NCBI GenBank assembly: GCA_003222675.1
Contig: QHWT01000075.1
Location: 31,674-95,673 of the forward strand
Direction of reading: 5' to 3'
From: Acidobacteriota bacterium
Lineage (GTDB): Bacteria; Acidobacteriota; Vicinamibacteria; Vicinamibacterales; 2-12-FULL-66-21
DNA: 64,000 bases
The notes under the pieces were generated by a model. It saw only the letters and a list, made by a program, of their open reading frames with translations. It searched no databases and was not told the DNA's origin. A program made the translations under genes and the position numbers. Positions 33,980-41,294 of the stretch are shown here, piece by piece (position 1 is the first letter of the stretch; the number at the start of each line of letters is the position of its first letter).

Positions 33980-35202
33980 GGATCCTGATCTACGAGCTCG
34001 CACGCGGTCTCCGCGCCCGTGACCACCTCGTCGACATCGTCTGGCCGCGACCACAGCCATCTCGCGTCCTGCAGGCCATCAACGCCACGTCGTATGACGG
34101 ATTCAACGTGACGGCGTTCACGTTCCAGGCATCGACGCTGCCGTTCGCGCGCAACTACCACAAGAGCGAGCGGCTCACCGCCCGACTCTCGGCGTATCTC
34201 GCGCAACGAGTGCGGGAGGGACCGTACGATCTCATGCACGCGCAGCACGTGATGACGGTACCCCCGGCGATCGCTGCTGCCAAAGCGAGTGGCGTACCCG
34301 TGATTGCCACGGTGCGTGACTACTGGCCCGTTTGCTACTGGTCCGACCTTCTGCACACTCGCAACGGACTCGCGCTCTGTCCAGAGTGCACGATCGGAAA
34401 CATGACGCGCTGCATCCAGCCACGCGCAGGTCGGGCATGGCCGCTCGCGTTGTCGATGATTCCTTATATGCGGGCCAATCTTGCGCGCAAGCAGCGCACG
34501 CTCGCCGATGCGGATGCGGTGATTGCCGTCAGCCGCCGCATTGCGGACGATCTCCGCGCGCGGGCGCCGGAGCTGGGCGTGACCCGCATCGAGGTCATTC
34601 CGAATCCGGTGAATATGCACGCGCTGCGGGCCCTCGCGTCCAGGCAGCCGATGACGATCCGCGCACCCAGCGGCCCTTACGCGCTCTACCTGGGAAAAAT
34701 CGCACCGAACAAGGGCACCAGTTTTCTGGTGCCGGCGATCGAGCGCGCGGATCTCGACTGGCCGTTGATCGTCGCGGGCGATGGACCCGACCGCTCCGCC
34801 CTCGAGCAGCACGCCGCCAGCTCCGGTCGGGACGTGCGCTTCACCGGCTGGATCGACCAGGCGGCCGCCGCCGAATGGCTGGCGCACGCGTCGATGCTGA
34901 TCTTTCCTTCGCGAGGACCGGAGTCGCTGAGCCGCGTCCTGATCGAAGCGAGCGCGCTCGGCGTGCCGATTGCCGCCATGGATACCGGCGGCACGCGAGA
35001 CATCATCGAGCCGGGCGTCACGGGCCTCCTCTCGTCATCGCCGGAAGGATTGGCGGAAGACGTGCGGACCCTGAGGCGCGACGACGCGCTTCGCGCGCGC
35101 CTGGGGGCCGCGGCACGACGACGGGTCGAAACCGAGTTCGACGCGGCCGCGGTGGTCGCGCGCGTCGAGCGGCTTTACACCGAGCTGATTGCGCGGTCGT
35201 GA
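33976..35202 (+). CDS. GT4-family glycosyltransferase, N-terminus apparently shortened
   Basis: A 408-residue GT-B enzyme. The C-terminal half is normal (YLGKIAPNKGTSFLVPAIE, MLIFPSRGPESLSRVLIEASALGVPIAAMDTGGTRDIIE). The N-terminus MRILIYELARGLRARDHLVD joins the first strand directly to the helix that normally follows the Gly-rich acceptor loop ('..GG.E..IYELARGL..RGH.V'). About 15-20 residues seem to be missing, which could affect substrate binding. ATG 33976 overlaps the previous stop. Confidence 0.85.
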   Translation: MRILIYELARGLRARDHLVDIVWPRPQPSRVLQAINATSYDGFNVTAFTFQASTLPFARNYHKSERLTARLSAYLAQRVREGPYDLMHAQHVMTVPPAIAAAKASGVPVIATVRDYWPVCYWSDLLHTRNGLALCPECTIGNMTRCIQPRAGRAWPLALSMIPYMRANLARKQRTLADADAVIAVSRRIADDLRARAPELGVTRIEVIPNPVNMHALRALASRQPMTIRAPSGPYALYLGKIAPNKGTSFLVPAIERADLDWPLIVAGDGPDRSALEQHAASSGRDVRFTGWIDQAAAAEWLAHASMLIFPSRGPESLSRVLIEASALGVPIAAMDTGGTRDIIEPGVTGLLSSSPEGLAEDVRTLRRDDALRARLGAAARRRVETEFDAAAVVARVERLYTELIARS

Positions 35203-36440
35203 AAGTTGCGCTCGTCGCCCGATCGGTCTTTCCCATCCACGGATACGGCGGCCTCGAACGTCATGTCTACGATCTCGCCCGCGCGCTTGCTGAGCGCGAC
35301 GTGCGTGTCACGCTCATCACGCGGCCGCCCGCGCGCGGGCGCGAGTGGCACCGCTCCTCAATTCACGAGGCGGTGATCGCCGAGTTTGTTCCGTATCACA
35401 CCTTCCCGTTCGCCGGCCGGCGCGGCACGACCGTGCTCGATCGCAGCACGGCATATCCGCTGTTCGGCCTGCGCGCGGGCCGACGCGCACTGGATCTCGT
35501 CCGCCGTGGCGATGCGGAGATCGTCCATGGCCTCGGCGGCAGCGTCATCGGCTACGCGCGCGAGCGTGCGACTGCTGGCGCGCCGCTCGTGCTCAACCCG
35601 CAGGGCCTCGAGGAGTTTGGCGCGACGGACCCGTCCCGCGCGAAGCTGAAGCGCGCCGTGTACTTGCCGCTCCGCCGCGCGGTGCTCGCATGTGCGGCCG
35701 CCGCAGATGCGGTGATCGCAACCGATCGCACCCTGGAACCGGTCGTCATGCGCCATTTGAAGATCGACGCGAGCAAGGTGCATACGATTCCCAACGCGCT
35801 CGACCTCCCCGCCATCGATTCGCTGACGGATCCGGCATTGATTGGCGAGCTGCGGCGGCGGCACGGGATCGCCGCCGGTGAAGTCGTGCTCCTGAGCGCC
35901 GGACGGCTCGAGAAGAACAAGGGATTTCAGGTGCTGTTGCACGCGCTCGCGGCCGTGCGCGATCTGAGCAGCCTCGAAGGACGATCGTGGCGGTGGATTT
36001 CGATCGGCGACGGGCCGTATCGCGATCGGCTGCAGTCGCTCGCGCGCGATCTCTCGCTCGGCGATCGCGTGCGGTTCCAGGGGCGCGTCAGCGATGCCGA
36101 GATGCACGCATGGCACGAGATCTCGACGCTCTTCGTACACCCGACGCTCTACGAGGGGAGCTCGCTCGTCACCCTCGAAGCGATGGCGCATCGCCGCGCC
36201 GTGGTCGCGTCGGCTGCCGGCGGACTCCCGGACAAGGTGCGTCCCGGCATCAACGGCTGGCTCGTCGCGCCGGGTGAGGCGGGCGGGCTCGCCGCAGCGA
36301 TCAGTGGCGCCCTCTCCGACACGGCACGACTCGAACGCTATGGCCGCGAGGGTCGAGGGATCGTGGAGCGCGAGTTCTCGTGGCGCGCAGCGGGCGACGC
36401 GACCGTCGCGCTCTACAGGTTACTATTGCGTCTGCAGTGA
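35199..36440 (+). CDS. GT4-family glycosyltransferase
   Basis: 413 residues from GTG 35199 (KVALVARSVFPIHGYGGLERHVYDLARALAERDVRVTLIT). The Gly-rich loop GYGGLERH and the donor site (LLSAGRLEKNKGFQVLLHAL, LFVHPTLYEGSSLVTLEAMAHRRAVVASAAGGLPDKV with E-x7-E) are intact. It overlaps the preceding stop (GTGA) and the next gene's GTG (36437), continuing the operon. Confidence 0.92.
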   Translation: MKVALVARSVFPIHGYGGLERHVYDLARALAERDVRVTLITRPPARGREWHRSSIHEAVIAEFVPYHTFPFAGRRGTTVLDRSTAYPLFGLRAGRRALDLVRRGDAEIVHGLGGSVIGYARERATAGAPLVLNPQGLEEFGATDPSRAKLKRAVYLPLRRAVLACAAAADAVIATDRTLEPVVMRHLKIDASKVHTIPNALDLPAIDSLTDPALIGELRRRHGIAAGEVVLLSAGRLEKNKGFQVLLHALAAVRDLSSLEGRSWRWISIGDGPYRDRLQSLARDLSLGDRVRFQGRVSDAEMHAWHEISTLFVHPTLYEGSSLVTLEAMAHRRAVVASAAGGLPDKVRPGINGWLVAPGEAGGLAAAISGALSDTARLERYGREGRGIVEREFSWRAAGDATVALYRLLLRLQ

Positions 36441-39400
36441 CTCGCCTCTTCGAGCGCTTGCCGCCCGATCTCTCCTGCATCCGGCGCGCGCGCACCGGAC
36501 TCCTGCTCGCGTTGGTTGCCGCCGCCTTGCTTCGCTTCTGGGGTCTGCCGCACGGCATCCCGTTCAGCGTCGGCGTGGACGAGCCGGAAATCATGGACCG
36601 CGCGGTCCGCATGATGAAGACCGGCGACTTCAACCCGCACTTCTACGACTATCCATCGCTCTACATCTACGTGCAGGTGATCGTCGCGATCGCGCGCTTC
36701 ATCACCGGCGCCGCCGCGGGCAGGTGGGCCTCGCTTGCGCAGGCCTCGACCTTCGATTTTTACGTGTGGGGCCGCGCCGTGACCGCGATCATGGGGACCG
36801 CGACAGTGTGGCTGGTCTACAACGCGGGGCTGCGGTGGGGACATCGCACGGCGGTCCTCGCAGCCGCGGTAATGTCGGTGATGCCGATGCACGTGCGCGA
36901 GTCGCACTACGTGCTCACCGACGTGCCCGCGACGTTTTTGGTGACGCTGACGCTTCTGCTCTCCCTGCGCGCGAGCGAGCGGCCACGGATGCGATCGTTT
37001 GTGCTGGCCGGCGTCGCGGCGGGCCTTGCTACCGCGACGAAGTACAATGGCGTGCTCGCCATCACCATGCCGCTCATCGCGTGCGTGATGACACCGTCAA
37101 CAGCGATCGCTCGCCTTCACGCGGCGCTCGCGGCACTCGCGGCATGCGTCGCAGCCTTCTCGTCACAGTTCAGGAACCAGACGGTCATCGGATCGATCCC
37201 GGTGATCTATCTCAAGCATCTTCGTAATGCCTTCCACTGGCCCTCCAGTCTTCTCGTGCTGGTCGGACTGGGACTCGGAATCGCTCGTGCGGGCGCGGGC
37301 CCTGAGCGTCTGAAATGGATGCTCGCGATCGCGTTCCCTCTCCTGTATTTCTGGTTCATCTCGTACCAGCACATCGTGTTCGGCCGCTACCTGCTGCCAG
37401 TCATCCCCTTCCTGGCGCTGCTCGCGGCGGCCGCCGTCGTGTGGATTATCAACCGCGTGCCGCGCTCGCGCGTCCCGCGCGGGCTGCGACCGGCGATGGC
37501 AGCGGGCCTGATGCTGCTCGCCGTCGTTCCCGTCTCGATCGATGCGGTCAGGTTCGACGCCGACCTCTCACGAACGTGGACGACCGAGATGGCGTACCAA
37601 TGGGTGCTGACGAACGTCCCGGCGGGAACGTCAATAACGATCGAGAGCCGCAACCTCCTGCTGCCGCCCAGCTACAAGAGCAGCAACGTCCCACAACTCC
37701 GGATCCACTCGGCCGCGGAGTACGCCGCCAGCGGCGTCGACTACCTCGTCGCATCCTCGCAGTCCTATGGCGCGTTTACCGCCGACCCGCACAGGTATCC
37801 GGACGAGTACCGTGATTATCGAACACCCCGGTCCCGAATTGCGCGTGTTGAAGGTGATGCGATGACCGGACGGATCGTCGCCTGGATGATCATCGTGGTG
37901 ACGGCGCTCGAACTGTGTGCGCGCGAGGCCGCGCGCCGGTCGATCGTGCAGGCCGCGATCGGGCGAACGCCGGGACTGGCGAGCCTCGTCCTGGTTGCGT
38001 CGGTCGCGGCGCTCGCGACTATCGTCGCCACACCTCGCCGCGGCCATGCTGCGATCCTGCTTGCGGCGCTCTTCTGCGCGGGTGTCGCCGCGCAACTCTC
38101 GCTCGGCGCACGGTTGCAGAGTGACGGGTTCTATTACTTCGCCTATCTGCGGTCGATCGCTTTCGATCGTGATGTCAATTTCAACAACGACTACCGCCTG
38201 CTGGGACTCGGCGACAAGACCAACCTGTTCAACGCGACACCCACCGGCTACGCGCAGTCGGCGGCGACAATCGGTCCGGCGATCGTGTGGAGTCCGTTCT
38301 TTGCTGCCGGACACGTGATCGCGGTGCGGCTGCAGGCCTCCGGCGCGGCCGTCGCCGTCGATGGCACGTCGTATCCGTACCGTCAGGCTATCTGCGTCGC
38401 AAGCCTTGCCTACGGGTTGCTCGGCTGCTGGTTCGCGTATCGCCTCACTCGCCGATACGCAGCCGCGGGAATCGCCGTCGCGGCCGTCGCGATCGTGACG
38501 GCCGGATCGTTCATGTTGTGGTACTTCGTGAGGGAACCGAGCATGACCCACGCCACGTCCATGGCAGCGGTCGCCGGCTTCGCGTGGCTGTGGGCGGCAT
38601 CGCGCGACAGGCGCACACTCGTGCAGTGGGCGCTGCTTGGCGCCGTCGCCGGGCTGATGTCGATGATCCGCTGGCAGAACGCGCTCTTCATGCTGCTGCC
38701 GGCGTGCGATGCGGTGCCTGCGCTCGCGCGCGCGTGGCGCGCACGAGACCGTCACGCGGCACGGGTGCTCGTCACGGGTTGCGCGATCTTCCTCACATGC
38801 ACGGTGGTCGCGTTCGTTCCGCAGATGATCGCGTGGAAGTCGATCTACGGCTCCTACATTGCGCGGTCCCCCATCGGCCCGCAAATCTGGTGGACGAATC
38901 CACGGGTGGTGGACATCCTCTGGTCGGCGCGCAACGGCCTGTTCAGCACGTCGCCGGTCCTGTACCTCGCCGCACTGGGTCTCATTGTCTTTGCGTATAT
39001 CCGGCCGGCGATCGGCGTACCCGCGCTTCTGGCTATCGCGGTCATGACCTACTTCAACGCGTGCATCCAGGATTGGTGGGGGAGCGCGGCGTTTGGCGGC
39101 CGTCGGTTCGACGGCACCATCCCGCTCTTCGCGGTCGGCGCTGCGGCGTTCATCGAGGCCGGCGCGGCGGTGGCCCGTCGACACGCCGCCGCGTTCATCA
39201 TCACCGCGCTCGCCGTCCTCGTCGTCTGGAACATCGCGCTGATGAGTGCGGCGCAGGCCGGCGTGGTCCGGATCGGCGAGACAGTGAAATTCGATCGCGC
39301 CTGGGCAGCGCAGGCGCGCGAAGTGCACGCGTGGTTCGGCAACCCGTTCACGTACCCGGCCAGCCTGGTGTTCGCGCTGCGCAATGGCGTATCGCCGGCT

Positions 39401-39850
39401 GAGTACGATTTACTCTCGACCAACCGGTTCCTCTCCGATCCGCTGCAGCCGAACGCCCGCGTCGATATCGGCGGGGGTGATGAATGGGTGGTCGAGGGGG
39501 GGATGGGCGCAGTCAACCGCCGTGCTGCGCGTTCCGCTCGATCACCGAGATGCGCTTCACGTGGAGGTCAGGCTGCACGCCTTCGCATATCCGGGCGCGC
39601 CGCCGCAGACGCTGACGCTGTCGGCGCGGGGACATCCGTGCGGGCCATTGCCAATCGGACCCGCATGGCAGACCGTCGAGTGCGTTGTCGATGCCACGGC
39701 GTGGCGCTCGGGCGTCAACCATCTGTCGCTGACGTTCGCGTGGGCACGCCGCCCGGCGGACGTCGGCCTTGGCGGCGATGCGCGTCCGCTCGCCGCCGCG
39801 ATCGATTACGTGAGGATCGCGGTCGCGCGTTAAGTTGCCTTCCCGCCTGA
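36437..39850 (+). CDS. Two membrane glycosyltransferases (GT-C) fused in one frame
   Basis: One open frame of 1137 residues from GTG 36437 contains two separate GT-C proteins. Module 1 (residues 1-475) has VGVDEPEIMDRAVRMMKTGDFNPHFYDYPSLYIYVQ, TDVPATF and YQHIVFGRYLLPVIPF, typical of the GT39/ArnT-like dolichyl-phosphate-sugar group. Module 2 starts at the former ATG 37862 and resembles the protein at 28914. The fusion results from a small deletion near 37822: in another frame the bases before the old ATGA junction read IEHPGPELRVLKVMR-stop, the usual end of module 1 proteins. The last 115 or so residues after EGG are out of frame because of a 7-G tract (39496-39502). Confidence 0.75.
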   Translation: MTRLFERLPPDLSCIRRARTGLLLALVAAALLRFWGLPHGIPFSVGVDEPEIMDRAVRMMKTGDFNPHFYDYPSLYIYVQVIVAIARFITGAAAGRWASLAQASTFDFYVWGRAVTAIMGTATVWLVYNAGLRWGHRTAVLAAAVMSVMPMHVRESHYVLTDVPATFLVTLTLLLSLRASERPRMRSFVLAGVAAGLATATKYNGVLAITMPLIACVMTPSTAIARLHAALAALAACVAAFSSQFRNQTVIGSIPVIYLKHLRNAFHWPSSLLVLVGLGLGIARAGAGPERLKWMLAIAFPLLYFWFISYQHIVFGRYLLPVIPFLALLAAAAVVWIINRVPRSRVPRGLRPAMAAGLMLLAVVPVSIDAVRFDADLSRTWTTEMAYQWVLTNVPAGTSITIESRNLLLPPSYKSSNVPQLRIHSAAEYAASGVDYLVASSQSYGAFTADPHRYPDEYRDYRTPRSRIARVEGDAMTGRIVAWMIIVVTALELCAREAARRSIVQAAIGRTPGLASLVLVASVAALATIVATPRRGHAAILLAALFCAGVAAQLSLGARLQSDGFYYFAYLRSIAFDRDVNFNNDYRLLGLGDKTNLFNATPTGYAQSAATIGPAIVWSPFFAAGHVIAVRLQASGAAVAVDGTSYPYRQAICVASLAYGLLGCWFAYRLTRRYAAAGIAVAAVAIVTAGSFMLWYFVREPSMTHATSMAAVAGFAWLWAASRDRRTLVQWALLGAVAGLMSMIRWQNALFMLLPACDAVPALARAWRARDRHAARVLVTGCAIFLTCTVVAFVPQMIAWKSIYGSYIARSPIGPQIWWTNPRVVDILWSARNGLFSTSPVLYLAALGLIVFAYIRPAIGVPALLAIAVMTYFNACIQDWWGSAAFGGRRFDGTIPLFAVGAAAFIEAGAAVARRHAAAFIITALAVLVVWNIALMSAAQAGVVRIGETVKFDRAWAAQAREVHAWFGNPFTYPASLVFALRNGVSPAEYDLLSTNRFLSDPLQPNARVDIGGGDEWVVEGGMGAVNRRAARSARSPRCASRGGQAARLRISGRAAADADAVGAGTSVRAIANRTRMADRRVRCRCHGVALGRQPSVADVRVGTPPGGRRPWRRCASARRRDRLREDRGRALSCLPA
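39496..39833 (+). pseudogene. Out-of-frame C-terminal domain of the second GT-C module
   Basis: With one G fewer in the 7-G run, the protein would read VVEGGWAQSTAVLRVPLDHRDALHVEVRLHAFAYPG...AWQTVECVVDATAWRSGVNHLSLTFAWARRP...AIDYVRIAVAR and stop at 39833. That is a beta-rich C-terminal domain with normal codon use. The annotated frame instead gives Arg-rich sequence to 39850. It is either a sequencing or assembly error at the homopolymer or a real frameshift. Confidence 0.7.
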
Positions 39851-39853
39851 CTT

Positions 39854-39893
39854 GGCTACCGGGCACTACCGGCCACTGGCTACCGGCTACTGT
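39854..39893. repeat. GGCTACC-type heptamers between two convergent stops
   Basis: GGCTACC-GGGCACTACC-GGCCACT-GGCTACC-GGCTACT: imperfect 7-bp repeats that end directly at the TAA stop of the SurA-like gene (39894-39896). Confidence 0.7.
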
Positions 39894-40415
39894 TTACGGC
39901 TTTGCAACATACAGCACCGTCACCTCAGCTCGACGACGCAAGCTGCCGACCCATTCGGCGACGAGCGTATCCCGTGCGTCCGGATCCGACTCGCCAAATC
40001 GCTGGTTGATGTAGGTCACGCTGCGCAGGTCATCGCGAATGTGACTGCGCAGCTGCGCATCGGTCATACCCACGGACGTGAGCGCCTTCGGAAACGCGTC
40101 TGGCGTGCCGAACCGCTGCCGGATGGCGTCGACCCGCTTCTCGATCTCCTCCGGCGCAGGGTCGGGGGGCTGATAGCGTTCCACCTCTTCGAGGATGAGC
40201 GATCGTTCGATCAGCCGTTCGAGTGTCGATGCCAGCGGATCTCCGGCCTCGGGTCGCGGCACGAGCTGTAACAGCATCGCGGCACTCACGTCCGACAGCA
40301 GGATCGGCTGTCGGTTCACGACCGCCATGACGCGATCGATCACATCGGCCGCAGATGCCCGGCCGATGCCGGCCAGCGCAACCACCGCCGCGAACACAAG
40401 CCTTCGGGTCCTCAA
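39894..40415 (-). CDS. SurA-N-like periplasmic chaperone-domain protein
   Basis: 173 residues if started at TTG 40415 (LRTRRLVFAAVVALAGIGRASAADV, a signal peptide); ATG 40454 and a TTG at 40478 are in frame but consist of heptamer DNA. The mature part begins VIDRVMAVVNRQPILLSDV, the SurA N-terminal signature, followed by helices. No parvulin (PPIase) domain is present, so it is a short chaperone-only form. It follows the BamA-like and TamB-like genes on the same strand, which suits a role in delivering outer-membrane proteins. Confidence 0.75.
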   Translation of the reverse strand: MRTRRLVFAAVVALAGIGRASAADVIDRVMAVVNRQPILLSDVSAAMLLQLVPRPEAGDPLASTLERLIERSLILEEVERYQPPDPAPEEIEKRVDAIRQRFGTPDAFPKALTSVGMTDAQLRSHIRDDLRSVTYINQRFGESDPDARDTLVAEWVGSLRRRAEVTVLYVAKP

Positions 40416-40480
40416 CCGACCTCCGTCAACCGATAACCGACCTCCGTCAACCATCAACCGACAATCGACAATCGACAACC
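40416..40480. repeat. GACAATC and ACCGACCTCCGTCA repeats at the SurA-like 5' end
   Basis: Three 7-bp units (GACAATC, GACAATC, GACAACC; 40460-40480) and two copies of ACCGA(C/T)..CCTCCGTCAACC (14 bp, i.e. twice 7). On the minus strand they supply GGAGG ribosome-binding sites and extended start codons for the gene. Confidence 0.75.
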
Positions 40481-40517
40481 CGCCTCCGCCGCGAAGCGGC
40501 CACGGCGGGGCAAGCCG

Positions 40518-41294
40518 CTAGAATGCCTGCCCGATGCTGAAGTGCAGCGCCGTTCGCGGCTCGAGTCGTCCTCCGACTTCGCGACGATCGAGCTTGAAGC
40601 CCAGATCCACGCGAATCGGACCGAGCGGCGAACGGTACCGGAGTCCGAAGCCCACGGAGCCACGCAGTTCGTGGATGGCGAACTCCGACGGCTGCAGGAA
40701 CACGTTGCCTCCGTCGATGAACGCGGCAGCTCCGAGGTCGCGCCATACGGGCGCGCGCAGTTCGCCGTTCAGGATGACGACCGCGTCACCGCCGATTGGA
40801 AACCCCAGCGGACTGATCGTACCGGTGGCGCCAACGCTGTCCAAGGCGAATCCCCGGATCGTCGTGTCGCCGCCGGCAAAAAATCGTTCGCTGGCAGGCA
40901 CCACGTCTATGCCATCGTCAGATGGCTGAGCGCCAAACGGGTTGGCCACACCCAGACGCAACCCGCCGGCAAACACGAGGTGCGGGTGCCCGAGGTTGCG
41001 ATAAATAAAACCCGTCACGAAAACCTTGCTGAACCCGACCTCGGATCCGATCGCGCGCGCCGCAACAGTGCCATCTGCGGTAAGGAACGTGCCGCCCTGC
41101 GGATCGACCACGTCATCGCGGGTATCCCGCGCCAGCGCCAGCGAAAATGCCGAAATGCGCACTTGCGGAAAGAGGCGGGGAATCAGAGGCGCCAGCTGAT
41201 CGTTTGGACTCAGCTGCACGTCGAAGATGCGCGTCGTGCCAATAACGGATGCTGCCGCGCAGGATGTTCGAAAGGCGGCGTGCAACTTCCGCAT
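40518..41294 (-). CDS. BamA/TamA-like Omp85 protein, C-terminal beta-barrel part (split by frameshift)
   Basis: The true reading of this piece starts at about 41243 with GTTRIFDVQLSPNDQLAPLIPRLFPQVRISAFSLALARDTRDD. It runs through the Omp85 barrel, including the lid motif region FFAGGDTTIRGF (the (V/I)RG(F/Y) motif) and the last strand FGLRYRSPLGPIRVDLGFKLDRR...LHFSIGQAF ending in Phe. The first residues of this frame (MRKLHAAFRTSC) are an artefact of the shifted frame. It belongs with the upstream 41113-43410 piece; a single 1-nt indel separates them. Confidence 0.8.
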   Translation of the reverse strand: MRKLHAAFRTSCAAASVIGTTRIFDVQLSPNDQLAPLIPRLFPQVRISAFSLALARDTRDDVVDPQGGTFLTADGTVAARAIGSEVGFSKVFVTGFIYRNLGHPHLVFAGGLRLGVANPFGAQPSDDGIDVVPASERFFAGGDTTIRGFALDSVGATGTISPLGFPIGGDAVVILNGELRAPVWRDLGAAAFIDGGNVFLQPSEFAIHELRGSVGFGLRYRSPLGPIRVDLGFKLDRREVGGRLEPRTALHFSIGQAF

